Assembly: GCA_025093985.1 (NCBI GenBank)
Contig: JACAAK010000006.1
Coordinates: forward strand, 2,170,001-2,234,000
Origin: Calvatia gigantea
Taxonomy: Eukaryota; Basidiomycota; Agaricomycetes; Agaricales; Lycoperdaceae
Length of the DNA stretch: 64,000 nt
Direction of reading: 5' to 3'
Shown here in pieces: positions 1 through 12,032 of the stretch. Numbering within the stretch: the first letter of the stretch is position 1; every line of letters begins with the position of its first letter. The notes beneath the pieces are model-generated. The model was not told the origin of the DNA. It searched no databases and saw only the letters and a program-made list of their open reading frames with translations. The translations under genes were made by a program, and so were the position numbers.

Positions 1-273
1 TTTGCGGTGACCGTTTACTCTTGGAATGGACGCTATGCTGCTGTGTTTTATCCATTGTGTCGACTCTGTCATTCCTTCCCCTTTAGTTTTGGCTCTGCTT
101 TGCTCACCATCTATTCTTATTGAGCTGCCGCTCCTAAGCTTCGACCGAAAACAAAACTTGTATTCCACTATTGAGTCATAGAAGCCAAACAGAAACCGAA
201 AACGCAACATCATCGCTGACGAATTGTGGTAGTGAACTCAAGATTAAAGGATGTGGGTATTTATCCACAGAGC

Positions 274-2688
274 TCAGTAGGGGTACGGGATACAATAAGA
301 TCCCTCCGTCCAGTGATTTCCCCAGTCCCGAAATGTGTGATAAAAGAATGCACTCCTCTTCTCAGGGGTGGCTCCACAAATTAGAACCCTCATGTTGGGT
401 GAATATCGCTGAAAAGCCTCCAGTTCAGCTATGAACTTTTGTGCAGTTTGAGGGGAATCCGGGGACTAAGATATAGACATTGAGTGCTAGAAATCGGGTA
501 CGAGCTGCTTTCCTACCGAATGTTCTGCAACCCCACCGCAAAATATGCGAAATGGTTTGTTTCTTTGATGGTCGAGGTGACCAAATTTAAGATCATTGCA
601 ATCGAACTAATCGGACTAGTTCTCTGTCTTCAAGTTCTTCGCGAAAGTCCTAGAAGGCCCGTGTGTCAATTCGCAAGAACTATGAAGTATAACGACAGGT
701 ACGAACATGCCAGAGCCTAAACAGCCATTCAATAAATTTTTCTGGTTGGTACCCATTTGAGTAGAGTTCAGCCGTGTTGGATCCGAGATAAAACATCCAA
801 GCACTCGGATCGGTCCCTCCCATGACAAAAATGGACCCCTCCTCCGAGCACTCTTGAGGTCCCCGGTTACAGCGTAATACAACGCAGCTTCCGCATCAAG
901 CCTGAGATCCCGGTTAAAATCCCTTTTTGCCTTTCCGGTACAGTTGGCACATTAGATTGGCTATTACTGGCCCATAGACTTTGAAGGTAGATTGCATAAA
1001 GGCGTTGAACGATGTCCATCAGCTGATTCATCAAGGCTGATAAAAAGCCTCTTCGATCCTGATTGGATCTGTTAAGTAGTCTGCAAACGAGGCATGGAGA
1101 AACGATACTCCGGATTTATGGGCGCTGCTTTGGATGTGGATATTTGGAGTACAGAATGGAGTTTGTGGAGAGACGCATAGACGACATTTTGTTCAAGTTC
1201 GAGGATGGTGGATGCTGCCACAAGATTCCGAGATTTGAGATGGAGAACAGCCTGTATCAGATAAATGAATGCCTCGTGCGCAAAGAGCAAATCCAAGAAT
1301 TCGTCCTCGTGTTTTGCCACAGTGGCGCCGGGACCGACACTGAGGAATCTCTATGTATAATGCATCAAGGAGGGCGAAGGGGTGATCATTAGTTACTAGT
1401 CACCCCAGGCACGGTCAATGACCGTTAGGATCAGGTTGAGTCGTGATACAGGATCGGCAAAGTCGATAGTTTCCAATAAAACGGACTGCCGTTGTCGCGA
1501 ATACGAAAGAGACCAGACGCACCATTGGCGAGCTTGAGGAACTGCCTCTCGCTCGGCCAGTTCGAAGGGATATGCGTGAAGCGTTTTCGGATGGTCTTGA
1601 AACTCGCCCTCAAGTAACGCTCAACGTCTTGACAAGCCTCGGTCGAGTCAATTGGCATGTACTCTCCCAATGGCTCGGAGCAATGGACTCGTCTGCAAAT
1701 AGTCGCTGTTATGTGTGGTTCAGGCCGACTTGCAATTACCCAGACAAGGGGAGTTTGCGGAAAAGTTGAGAACAAACTCGCTGATCAGTCGCACGATTTC
1801 GCACTGGGCATCCACTCCTTCACACTCATTCGATCCGTCCAGCAGTATTCCCCGAGGTCCCTTCCCATTTTCGAGCCCTTGTATTCCGAACGGCTCGACA
1901 ATGAAGATCCGGAATTGTTCTTTCATCCCTTTCTTCAACAAGGTTGGATCAAGCGCTATTTGTTCAGCGACGTATACTCGATAGGAGGGTATCCCTGACA
2001 GCCATTGGAAAGCAAGCAGTGATGAGGGCCCTTTGAGGCTCTTGGCGATTGTTGGGCTTCGAAAAAAATAGTGACGCACCAAGATGTTTGGAAGAGGCCA
2101 GAGACTCTGCGAAAGTCTGAATTACGGCGGATTTGCCGACACCAGCAGGGCCGTTCAGCCATAAAAGAGCTTTCTGTCGTCCTTGGTCGTAGAACCATTC
2201 GTTGATCCTGTCATTTAGCCCTACCCGTGTACCAGGATGACATCGAGGTGGAGGGTCGCGGATAGAAGAATCAAACTCCGCGCCGTGAATGATATGCCCA
2301 GATAGCGTTTGCATTGCTGAAAGAGGTTAGATTTATTAGCTGACGACAACGGCTATTTCTAGTTCAATGTGAGAGCGTCTTACCGAGAGTGACAATGTCG
2401 TGATTTCCAGGGACATTCGCATAATATATCATGGGGTTGGTGACAATAATATCGTGGGCGTTAGGGAAGAAATTGACAGCGGGTCCAGCTGGTGCAGTGG
2501 TGGCTGGTTGTCGCATTGATGGGCATAGGAGTATTAATCGTGGTGAACAGGAAGAGAAACGGTGAGAACTCACCACTGGAAGGGAACCTGATTGGCTCCG
2601 TGGGGACTTGAATGAACCGCCCTGGGCGAAATACTCTTGAGAAGAAAGACTTCACCGCCATTTTCGAGCGTTGCGTCAACTCTCTCAT
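274..2688 (-). pseudogene. Decayed NACHT NLR-like gene (copy 1)
   Basis: Remnant of a NOD-like NTPase. The basic N-terminus starts at 2688 and lines up with the starts of the copies at 37,960 and 46,939. The hydrophobic/Asn motif (FFPNAHDIIVTNP) is at about 2,390-2,490. The NACHT region (2,314 downward) keeps Walker A GPAGVGKSA, a Walker B-like ILLDGSNECEG and the SRPEPH sensor. The reading frame breaks near 2,040, 1,765, 1,720 (local, compensated), 1,490 and 1,200. The last exon is open and ends RVLICGATP...SYCIPYPY with TGA at 274-276. The order of parts matches the intact copy B, so this is a former full-length gene and not a fragment. Function when intact would be nucleotide-dependent signalling, probably non-self recognition (inference from the family). 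It lies about 28 kb from the main array. Confidence 0.85.
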
Positions 2689-3871
2689 AGTCTAACGCAG
2701 TTATACTAAGAGGGGGAGTAAGATCGGGGGATGGAGAGGACGTGGAAAGGCTTTAAACTAGGCCACGATCTTGAAACAGTGCAAGCAACCTGACCCAAAT
2801 ACACCACACAATTGTATCACGGGTACACCCATGTGCCCGTCACAGTAGGACCAACAATAATTAATGAGGCACCGGGCCTAGGAGCGGATCTGACAGCTCT
2901 GGGGCAGCATGGTGCAAAGACGACATTTTGTATCTATCTGTCGATCAACATGATCATCACCGATTCCATATATATAGAGGAGTAGGTGGTGTGTAATTCC
3001 CGAAGGTGCCAACCGCCAGATTTCGAGGACATGGCAACACCATCACCTGGACTCGGGGTAGAGGCCCTTACAACTGGTGCGAAGGCATGATGCTACCCGA
3101 GTTGAAAATGTATATTTTTCAGAAGGACCTTCAACGAGTCGTCATCGACAGTTAGCACAGGTGTTCGGTCCATCAAGTCTGGCCAAAACTTGGCCGGATG
3201 CCATGGTATATGCGAGCGTGTAAAGGTAGAACCCATAACTTCGTCCAAATTTAGCACTCAGCCAAACTTCGGGCAGTGCAAGTCATAATGGAAGCCCCAT
3301 ATCGCAGTCGCGTGATGTAAGGGTGACTCTCGCATGATAGGTGCCCGACTCGAAAACCATCCGTCTCCCTCCTAGAAGCTCAAGAGCCTCTTATCAACGT
3401 CACGAGGTTCATCTTGCAGGGACGTTTGTCATTCCGTTCACCCCATGCGTCGAGTTCTAAATCGGAGGACAGAAACGAGTTATCGAGGTAAAATCTCAAC
3501 TGTACTTATAAGTAGTGAACGATTTGTGAGGGATCTAAAGTATCATCCTCTGTGGGCGTGTCAGGTGCGGTTGTGAGCCATAACTACTTCATGAACTCAG
3601 TTGTCCCCCATTCCGCCTTTAGCACCCTTGAGTTCTCAAAAAGGACGGTGTGTTGCCTTTGATTATGAATTATTGAATAACATTGGACCGAAACCGGACC
3701 AGACAGGCGGTTCGGTCCTGATGCGACCCTGCCATCAGACTTGACCCAGTCTTCAGTAACTGACCCCATAGACGGCGATTTGATTGGTGCCCAAAGGAGA
3801 CACCTAGTACGCTGACCTGGATAGAAGGTGGTAAGGCTCAACCATGTCCTTTGCAACGCCCACCGCCCAGG
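2689..3871. other. Intergenic, no gene seen
   Basis: About 1.2 kb between the starts of the divergent NLR copy 1 and the DUF4246 pseudogene. A CATGTG hexamer at 2830-2835 lies 142 bp upstream of the copy 1 start, a placement shared with other NLR copies. A TATATATA stretch occurs near 2970. No convincing coding potential. Confidence 0.5.
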
Positions 3872-5858
3872 ATGCCGACAATCTCTCAGCCACCACCGTT
3901 ACCGGGTTTTGGATTACCTTTGAATGAGGATTTACAAGATGGGAAAAGTAAGCATTTCCCAAACGCTCTTGAACCCTATGCATCGGGAATCAAAGGGTCG
4001 GTGCGTGAATACAATCTAGGCGTCCTGGGGACTTTTCTTGAGAGTGCCGCTGGGTCCCCCTTCTCCAGGATGTCTGCACTCAGCTCTACGGGAAATCGCA
4101 ATGGTTCAATTCATGAACGAAAATCACCGATAAACGCGACTGGGAACACAAAGTATGTGCCAATAACAGTATAGTGCTGCTACTTAGCGCCTTGTCCCCG
4201 AAGGTTTTCGACGACGCGATCACACGAAGGTGGAGGGCCGAGATACTTCAAGATCATGATCCTGATTTCACGCAGGAAATGATAAATTATTGCATCGAAG
4301 AACTCAAGTACACGCGGAGGTTTACGCGAAAACGCACTTCCTTAAAGTCTACAACGGAGATGTGGTCAAGTCCGATGTCGCCATTCCAACCAAGCTGAAA
4401 GTTGCTCTCAAAGCAACAGTTGTTCCACTCGAAAAACGTCCCCGCCTACAAACAAGACTGGCGCCCTGGCTCCGACAACAAGGTGCTTGACCTTGTTCAC
4501 CCCTCTCGCTTCCCCCTCGTCTATGGCCTGTCACGTATCCTTAACGAGACCGTAGGGCATGACGATTGCATTTCTCGTCGTGGCCAAGGCGAGGTTATTT
4601 CAGAACCCTCAGAAAATTAAGGAAGTGTCACAGGATTGTGGGGGACGCGTGCCCTCTACAGTAGGAATTTCCAGTGGCTCCCATGCGACGTGGATATCTC
4701 AGGCGATACCCCAAAGTGAGTTTCTGAACAGGGAACGAACGATTTTTTTTTCACCGATTAACATCACTTGCAGGATTGTCAGCTACACCAACACATTCAC
4801 CTACAAGACCACGCAGGTCTACACCTCATTGAGAAGATCATTGAAGAGGTTACCCCGTTGTGGAATACGACTCTGACGCCCTTGTGTAACTTAGGCTTCC
4901 CATGTCGCATTAAATACGACATTGTCGACCACGGCGACTTATACGATTACACCGACAGGAATGGGCCGAAACAACTGGAGGTGGAAAGTACATGCGATTT
5001 CTGGGATCGGTGGGAGGACTGGGCAGATCAGAGGAAGCCTGAACTCCCCGGCCATCCTAATCCTTCAGCATTCGTTCGGCCAGAAGCGTAAATTACGGAA
5101 GCTGACGAAAGGTGTGCTACCCCTCAAACAGATCGTGAAGGCCGTGGAGGAGGAAACGTGGATCTGAGGGCGAACTACGGTGCTACTGGCCTGCAGGTCA
5201 TCGTCAAGCTCGCCAACCTCTTCTCACTCCCGAAAAAACCGAATACGACAGCGCATTAAAGGGCAAATGGTGCGTATGATCGGTATACTTCTTAGCGTTC
5301 CCAAACTCATATGCACATGCCGAAGAACGAACATATCTGTGCCCCTGCGATCTATTACTACGACAGTGAGAACATTACTCCCAGCCACCTGGCTTTTAGG
5401 CAACCCTCCGATGCCACAGAATTGGAAATGGAGATTCCTCACGAACGATTAGATTGGGATTAGCTCGAAACTATCTTTGGCCTTTAAAATGGGGGGCTCG
5501 CTGTTCAAGTGGTCGGCAGCGTGGAAGCTCACGAAGTCAGTGTCATTACCTTTCCTAATATCCTTCAATACCAAGCGCAACCTTTCAAGCTCGAAGATCC
5601 AACCAAGAGCGGCCATCAGAAGGTACTCGCATTCATCCTCATCGATCCTAATATCAGGGTCATTTCTACTGCGAGTATTCCTTGCCAACAGCGCGATTGG
5701 GGAGGATGGTGATTTCGAACTGTGATGTATTGGCGAAGCTTCCCGTTGAGTTGGGGGATGAAGTCATCGAAGATGTAGGAGATTTTCCAATTAGCCTGGA
5801 ACGCGCCAAGCAGTTGAGAGAGGAGTTAGTGGCGGAGAAGAAAGGCGTTTGTTGTTGA
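3872..5858 (+). pseudogene. DUF4246-family gene, frameshifted
   Basis: Successive pieces in different frames follow the order of fungal DUF4246 proteins. They are PGFGLPLN and the FPNALEPYASGI region (about 3,900-4,010); MVQFMNE followed after a frame change by ITDKRDWEHKV (about 4,100-4,150); KVFDDAITRRWRAE (4,202); KSDVAIPTKLKVALKA (4,365); KVLDLVHPSRFPLVYG (4,480); IIEEVTPLWNTTLTPL (4,835); LANLFLTPEKTEY (5,213); FPNILQYQAQPFKLEDPTK (5,553) and DPNIRVISTASIPCQQRDW (5,646). The C-terminus ends at TGA 5,856-5,858. At least six frame changes are not explained by GT-AG introns, so this is a decayed gene. DUF4246 has no established biochemical role that I can state. Family recognition is strong; the exact number of lesions is approximate. 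Confidence 0.85.
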
Positions 5859-6070
5859 TTATCAGGCAAGGAACTTCAATAACGTGGTTATCTCCCTTCG
5901 TTAAAATCGACGTGGTCAACTTACAATGATTTGATGTCCCGATAACGCTCAAGATTGGTGGGAGGCTGATCATTCGTGCGTAGGACACTTGAGTTGTGGT
6001 CAGTCACTGAAATATTTTCTAGTTACTTTTGGGTTAATTAGCGTGTCCTGCTGATGGCCAGGGTTCCCAC

Positions 6071-6469
6071 TTGTTAGACAGCCCTATCACCTCCAGCCAT
6101 TCACCCCCACACAGACATCTTGATCCCGGAGGATTATGGTATTGCAAGAATTTAGAAGTCTATCTAGTTGACCCCGAGGCTCGCAACGATTTTCAACGCA
6201 ATCGCTCAGCGCTTGCAGCAAGATTGCTGGGCAAAAGGCTGAAGCCTCGCGTGCTTTTTTTAAGCTCCTATAGAGCTAGAGATAACATCCCTGGAAGCGT
6301 CAATCATTCTCCCAAAAGCGAGAAGGTGAAAGGTTCAGGAACTCTCAAGAGATGGGTGGGCTCAGACAGGCAAGCGGACTTCGGGGAGATGATCTCGAGT
6401 TTGGCGGAGACGGTTCAGCAGGCGCTGCTGAAGTGGGTGGAGGCTCAAAAATCTGCAGCGGCGATATGA
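6071..6469 (+). CDS. Hypothetical ORF, doubtful
   Basis: An open frame of 132 codons, tail to tail with the phytase gene 125 bp away. The C-terminal third (FGEMISSLAETVQQALLKW) looks like an amphipathic helix; the rest is basic and shows no motif I recognise. It could be a fragment of an older gene, since the sequence just upstream is pseudogenic. No intron or start context supports it strongly. Confidence 0.2.
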   Translation: MLDSPITSSHSPPHRHLDPGGLWYCKNLEVYLVDPEARNDFQRNRSALAARLLGKRLKPRVLFLSSYRARDNIPGSVNHSPKSEKVKGSGTLKRWVGSDRQADFGEMISSLAETVQQALLKWVEAQKSAAAI

Positions 6470-6594
6470 TTCTCGACAGGTGTTCATGCAGGTAGGGCGC
6501 CTGGGGAAGCATGAGTATGTTTGTAAACAGTGGGTCGCGAGGAATGTAAGGTAAAATGGTGGATAAAAGACGAGTCCTGAAATGAGCTAACAAA

Positions 6595-8452
6595 TCATTC
6601 GTAATCACCAGGCTCATAACCGCACTTCCAGAAATTCCCATCTCCGTTCGTCCTGGCGTACTGCTGGCTCCTCACAAATTCCGTCAACTCACAAAGCCCA
6701 TCGGCATCACCTCCACAAAAATCTAACGGTTGTACGGCATCATTGATCAGTATCCTGACATATTCTCCGTTCCTTTCTTTCTGCCCCCATGGCCGGTTCC
6801 ATCTCCCTCGAACGGGCTTCGCACACTGTAACCTTTCTGCGGACATCCTCGCAGAAAACGGAACAATATCCGAGACGACCCATTTCCTATCTTTGTGCAT
6901 CTTGGAAGGATTCAGCCGAGTTACGTTAAAAAGTCCCATCGCACTGTAAATGGCGACCATTTGGTGGTCATGTGCGAAATCGACGTACATGGTCCTCTTG
7001 AGGGGGAACGTTTTCGGGTCGTCGTCCAGCGTGTGATTAGTCTGAGTTCCGTCCTCCACGGGGGAGTCCGTGAACCTCGCCAACAACTCGTTGATGTAGC
7101 CAACTCCCTGAATTCGGCCGAGGTCCTGGACCTGTCCATACCTACAAAATGGTGAGGTACGAAGACGGTGACTTGTATTGAGAACCGCTCACCCGGTCTT
7201 GTAATATTGCTCAAGATCTAGTGCATATTCGAAACCCTCGAATTCCGTTTTGCTGAAAATCTTACAAAAAGGGCTGTATTTCTGGCGATAAAGGGTGTCA
7301 AACGGGCACATCATCATGAGGCGGAAGGTGTCTTTTGCGGTGATATTTTTCTCCAACTCTAAACAAAATGATAAAGATTGTGTCCATCAAGTAAAAAGCC
7401 TTATGATCGCTCACCAATGGCCGCAGAATTAAGTCTGTCCGCCACTGGAGAAGCATATACCTTGATCCATTCGTTCCTTTGCTTGTGTGACTTTTTCGCA
7501 TTTGGGCAATTATTGTTGAATAGGGTGTTGTTACAATGCGGCTATAAGGAGTCAGAATTATAAAACCGAAAGAAGTAATACACTGACACATTCGTTCGAT
7601 GTAGACAGATGTATACGGCTGATATTGCTGTCCACTTTCGATATGAAACCCTGTATAACCTCCAATCAGCTGGACGACCAGATGGTTAAGTGTCACCTGA
7701 CCTGCGCTCCAGTTGAGGGCAGTCTCCACAACCCTGTCACTCAAGCTTGCTCTGACGAAGGGCATATGTTCGTCGTCAATAAGGTCTTTGTAGTGAGAGT
7801 AGGCAACAGCACCTGACGTCCAAGACCTATGACCATGAGCCATGCGTCGATGATAGGACGTGAGATGCACAACACTCACTGTTTTCCACCGTACTTCACC
7901 AAATCTTCCGCACCCAGATTATAAGTGAAGTCCTTTAAAAACTGCAACTCTGGTGCGTTGTATCCCTCCGCTCGCTGATACTTCTGGACAGCTTTCATAG
8001 TTTTTTTTTTATCATCCAGCTCCGGAAATCGTGCACCATGTCGATGAAGCTGGCACCCTGATTGATAATAGGGACCTGGCATAAGAGGAGTCACGCACAA
8101 TATTAACTTGTTTGACGGTACACTCAGAGGGAGGGGGCTCATATCTGTGGACTGCGCGGTAGGGAGCGAGGTATCCCCAGAGACGTTGGATATCCTTAGG
8201 AGCAAATGGAGCCCCTGGTTCCCGTGGGTTTCTTTTGCTTCCAGTACCAGTATCAGGGCGGTTTAAATCGAGTCCGGCGTCAAAGGAAGCGGGTCGCAGA
8301 AGATACACCATGCCCAGAGCCAAACTAGCGGCCAACACAAAGCGGACTATCCATGAATGTGAGAGAGAAATGCTTGTAGAGTTCCTTCTCGTCGTGACAG
8401 GAAGGTCCTCGCGACCTTTGTCAAAAGTAGTGCCTTTGAGGGATTCATCCAT
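6595..8452 (-). CDS. Histidine acid phosphatase (phytase-like)
   Basis: Releases phosphate from phytate or other phosphomonoesters. The catalytic RHGARFP motif is encoded near 8,035, and the C-terminal HD proton-donor motif appears as FAHDHQM near 6,965. Family signatures between them are SGAVAYSHYKDL, PFVRASLSDRVVETALNWSAG, NNTLFNNNCPNA, CPFDTLYRQKYSPFC and GVGYINELLARFTDSPV. At least five GT-AG introns are needed and all main exons are open, so the gene looks intact. The start at 8,452 (MDESLKG) puts a charged 32-residue cytosolic-type segment before a hydrophobic stretch (VRFVLAASLALGMVYLL). That is a signal-anchor arrangement rather than a typical cleaved signal peptide. A TATATAAA box lies about 50 bp upstream. 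Convergent with the short ORF at 6,071; divergent with the F-box gene. Confidence 0.9.
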
Positions 8453-8911
8453 CGTTTGCTAAATGCTCGAGAAACGGCTCTAAATGTCGAGTATAAGAGA
8501 GGTTTATATACCCGCAGCGAATGGCCGTACCTACCGGTGTACGAAATGACGGGAGGGACTGGGGCCCGCCCTCTCCTCCGTATAAATAGTGCATTGACGT
8601 CATGATGATTGAGAGTCACTGGGACTCCATAGGCATGTTTAGCAAATCAACGCGTACTTGAATGACCAAAATTCTGACGACATTTAACAAAGAAAATAGT
8701 AGGATTGGAGTATGTCGTGAATGGGGCAGATGGCTCCAAGTGTGTCGGGAAGCAAGGACGTTCCGACCCGCAGCTTGTTTTATTCAGTCGTTCACGTGCT
8801 TCAGCAATTTCGCTCACACGTTTGCTGGGTGGGTATAATGGCAACTCATATCTAATCCCTCAGAACGCTCACCTTATCCAAGCGTGACTCCTGGTACCAC
8901 TTGGTTTATCT
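8453..8911. promoter_or_regulatory. Divergent promoter region, phytase / F-box gene
   Basis: About 460 bp separate two head-to-head starts. On the minus strand TATATAAA (8503-8510) sits about 50 bp from the phytase ATG. On the plus strand GTATAAATAG occurs near 8,580, some 330 bp before the proposed F-box ATG, so its use there is uncertain. No other gene is seen here. Confidence 0.5.
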
Positions 8912-10565
8912 ATGTCAATGTTTCAGTGGAGCAGTGTGTATGGCGTGATGTTTCTTAAACCCGACTAACGAGCACCCGTAGGTCCCTCGCGGATTCATCC
9001 ATTAAATCCAATACCTCTCGAGATATACGAGGAGATTTTCTCGTACTTTCATGAAAGTGACGACACGACCGCTAAGGAGCTACGAAGGGATCTTGCAAAC
9101 TTGGCACTCGTGTGTCGTTTCTTCTCTTCGTTGGCGCTCCCCCGAATTTTCGCCAAAATGACATTCTCTGGGTCTTCCAGCGTTTCTGACGACCAGACTG
9201 CACGTACAAGCAGGTTTTGTCGGGCACTTCTCAAGGAGCAAGAGCCAGCCAAGACGCTTGCGCAATATGTTAAGATTTGCGAATTCAGTCATTGGTTGGG
9301 GGTCGACGTGGATTTGGCGCGCAACGCGTTTTTCTCGATGAATTGCAGTGCTCTTGCTAAGATGACCCGGGTGGAGTCCCTTGAGCTCAGCTCAGTCGTT
9401 ATCAACAAGCGCTTGTTCAAAGTGATGAAAAAACTGCACCATCTGAAGTCACTGCGCTTCTCCTGGTGTGGCCTTGCCCACAACCTCCACCCCGAGGACG
9501 TTAAGGCGTTTACACGGATGCTTTACTTACAATCCCTAGTTATTGTCATGCCTGGCCCAGAACACACGCTAGCATTGTTTCACGATACCTTTACGTCTGT
9601 TCTCAGCTTTGATTCGCTGAAATCACTCGAAGTGGACAATTGGATCATCATCAAACATCTAGCTGACCATATAAATCCTCTTTCGCTTGAAAACCTCACT
9701 ATACACGTCGTCGAGGACCCGGAGCTACTCCCAAGTCTATTCCAGAAAACTCCTGAACTTTTGCAGTTGCATATCTATCGCATCAATGTTTCACACCCAG
9801 ATGCTCTCGCGTCTATCAGCATTCCAAATGATACCCTTCCGAAACTCTCTGTTTTTGATGGACCACCCGCCTTGGCGGCCGTCCTTGTTCCCTCAAGACC
9901 CGTTCGCAAAGTCTGGCTATTGGGCACCCTCGTCTCGCGGAGGACCAAGCCATTGTCCCTCCCCCCGCTCGACGTTTCTTTGTGGACGGCTTTAGGGAAA
10001 TCAACAGCATCGATACACGAAATCGTTATCCCGAAACATCTCTATACCTTTACTCCCCTCACAAGCCATTTACCCGACCTCTCAACGTTGAAGTTATCCT
10101 GGTGTCATGCCAACTGGGGAGATGACATGTTTTTCCCTCCAGATGCTTACGCTGTCGAATCCGTGAGTGCGCTTGGGGTATAACCTAACACGGCTGCGTC
10201 TGACATTCCCGGCTGTTCAGGTTGTCCGCGATTTGTGTAGTTTGTGGCTGCCGAACCCGTCTGTTCACCGAATCGTCTTCGACTTCCAATTTTTAGCCGA
10301 TGAAGGAACCCCATTTCTTAATCTCCAATCCCAACATGAGCTCCTCCAGAAACATATAATCATTGCATTTCCAAATGTTGAACAAGTAAACTTCGTAGCT
10401 TGCATTAATTGGCGGCGGTGGCTTCCGAACGGTTCCTGGAGTGCAGAAGTTCCGAAAGCCAAGCGGAGGTATATGTTCTCGAATTGGAGCAATTTGCGCG
10501 ACCAGCTCGTTGATTATGGTGGCTGCTTCGCGACCGCCCTTGACCCCGAAACCTTGAGGTTGTAG
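8912..10565 (+). CDS. F-box-like protein with LRR-type C-terminal region
   Basis: Predicted substrate adaptor of an SCF ubiquitin ligase. Three exons: 8912-8933, 8982-10162, 10221-10565, giving 515 residues. Intron 1 (48 nt) contains CTAAC 14 bp before its acceptor, and intron 2 also carries CCTAAC. Both preserve the frame, which decides the start MSMFQWS. The F-box region is IPLEIYEEIFSYF...LANLALVCRFFSSLALPRIF (residues about 15-55), followed by irregular LRR-like segments such as MTRVESLELSSV, LHHLKSLRFSWCG, FDSLKSLEVDNW and LPDLSTLKLSWCH. No lesions are visible. This kind of F-box gene is greatly expanded in Agaricomycetes, so a specific target cannot be named. Confidence 0.85.
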
Positions 10566-10937
10566 CATCCGGATACTCTACATATTTCCAGACCTGTTTT
10601 CTCTTGTTATGGTTACTTAATAAGTACTATAAGGACTTGTTTATTTGCTACAGTGAGTCCACGCAACAACTGTATTTTTCTAAAACAGGCTAAACGCCTT
10701 CAGGGTTCGATATGCTCATTCCTTCCTTTGTTCCATATTCAGTATTTGCATACAAGTCCGTCCTCGTAAATTTCTTTGTGTGGTATCTAAAGGACAAGTT
10801 GTTCAATGGAAATTGAATTTATTGCTGGCGCGAGAGAGAGGAACAAGGTATCGAGCATAATCGCGGCTTCGGGCTGTTGCCTTCCCAACTCCCCACCGAG
10901 CGCATAAAACCGGGGAGAGTGGACCCGCAAACTAAAA

Positions 10938-11663
10938 ATGCCCGTAGATATCCCCAGACACATGTCGTCCACATCCCGTTCGCGGAAGCAATCCACCACC
11001 GATCCCGGCGCTTGCTATTTGTCCAAAAACCCAGGTGAAACGGACGCTACAGCGGCCGCGGCCGCACCTCCAGTTATTCTCATAAGTTCAACGCCCATTC
11101 TTCTTGCCCCATTCCATCTTTCGGCCTGGCTCCACCCCTCTCTCGGAGCATCGCAACCGCTAGAAGTTGGCATCAGTACGCGTGCTCACAAACCTCTTCC
11201 CAAATACCGGCATCCTTTCATCATCCTGTCCCAGAATGACACTCTCATGAACCCACCACAGCATATTCGGGTCCCCCATGCATTTGCGCCAGCTATACGC
11301 AGATACACACCCTATGCAAAGGTCATGGTTTCAGTCCCTCCGATCTCTCTTACTGTCCGCGAACGAGACGTTCCACGAAACAAGCGAGGTGTTCATAAGG
11401 TGGCATCCGTCGCCTCGAACCGCTTGGATATCATCGACACCAGCAGCCTTCTGTCATTTGCTGGATCCTACCCCATCATCCCCATGGTGTCCCCAGAAGC
11501 GACATCTTCTCCTCAATCAAGCCCTGGGTACAGTCAAACAGGCCACGTTGTTTCCACCCCTGGTGATTCTCTTCAGGATCGGGGTCAGGACGATGAAACG
11601 CATTCTGCCAGTGAGCACATAATCTCAGAGGAGGGTAGTGGAGGGGAGTTGGAAGTCCAGTGA
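10938..11663 (+). CDS. Hypothetical protein, low-complexity, 241 aa
   Basis: A single uninterrupted frame from ATG 10938 to TGA 11663, with a CATAAAA box near 10,900. The product has a Ser/Thr/Arg-rich start, an Ala run (residues about 38-43), a Pro-rich middle with several aliphatic patches, and an acidic Ser/Glu tail. I recognise no domain, catalytic motif, signal peptide or transmembrane segment. The length for an intron-less frame in this base composition argues for a real gene, probably lineage-restricted. A chance frame cannot be excluded. Confidence 0.45.
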   Translation: MPVDIPRHMSSTSRSRKQSTTDPGACYLSKNPGETDATAAAAAPPVILISSTPILLAPFHLSAWLHPSLGASQPLEVGISTRAHKPLPKYRHPFIILSQNDTLMNPPQHIRVPHAFAPAIRRYTPYAKVMVSVPPISLTVRERDVPRNKRGVHKVASVASNRLDIIDTSSLLSFAGSYPIIPMVSPEATSSPQSSPGYSQTGHVVSTPGDSLQDRGQDDETHSASEHIISEEGSGGELEVQ

Positions 11664-11941
11664 AGGGAACTGCCTCGTTGATAGTAGGCGCTCATATCGT
11701 AAAGCCTGCTGTTGTAGCCACGCAGCCTGAAGTATCATGATAGTCCCGGATAAAAGCGTATGGTGGTTACCATGTAGTCTTTCATGCCTCCAAAGCGTGC
11801 TCCCAATGTTCTTCTCTCTTGTTGTAGGGTTCGCGTCTGTTGAATTGGTGCCAGTAGCATGGCATTAAGTAGCTATTTGACGGAGGATCGTGAAGCTGAT
11901 CTAGGTTTCTTATCATTTGTAGTATGTATAATAGCACATGA

Positions 11942-12022
11942 GCATTAATGGGGTAGTGGTAACCTGGGTCGTTGCCACCTCGTAAGCTCGACCCGCCGGG
12001 GGTTCGATTCCCCCTTAATGCA
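11942..12022 (+). tRNA. tRNA-Gly(GCC), with a short intron
   Basis: Complete cloverleaf. Acceptor GCATTAA pairs with TTAATGC, then discriminator A at 12022. The D-stem is GGGT/ACCT with AGTGGTA loop features. Anticodon stem GGTCG/CGACC has the loop interrupted directly after position 37: TTGCCA, then about 10 nt (CCTCGTAAGC) before position 38. T-arm is GGGGG-TTCGATT-CCCCC. The anticodon GCC specifies glycine. A- and B-box-like internal promoter segments are present, and TTTTT follows 5 nt downstream. Confidence 0.95.
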
Positions 12023-12027
12023 CTTAG

Positions 12028-12032
12028 TTTTT
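12028..12032 (+). terminator. RNA polymerase III T-run
   Basis: Five T residues 5 nt after the tRNA-Gly discriminator base, the expected Pol III termination signal. Confidence 0.8.
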
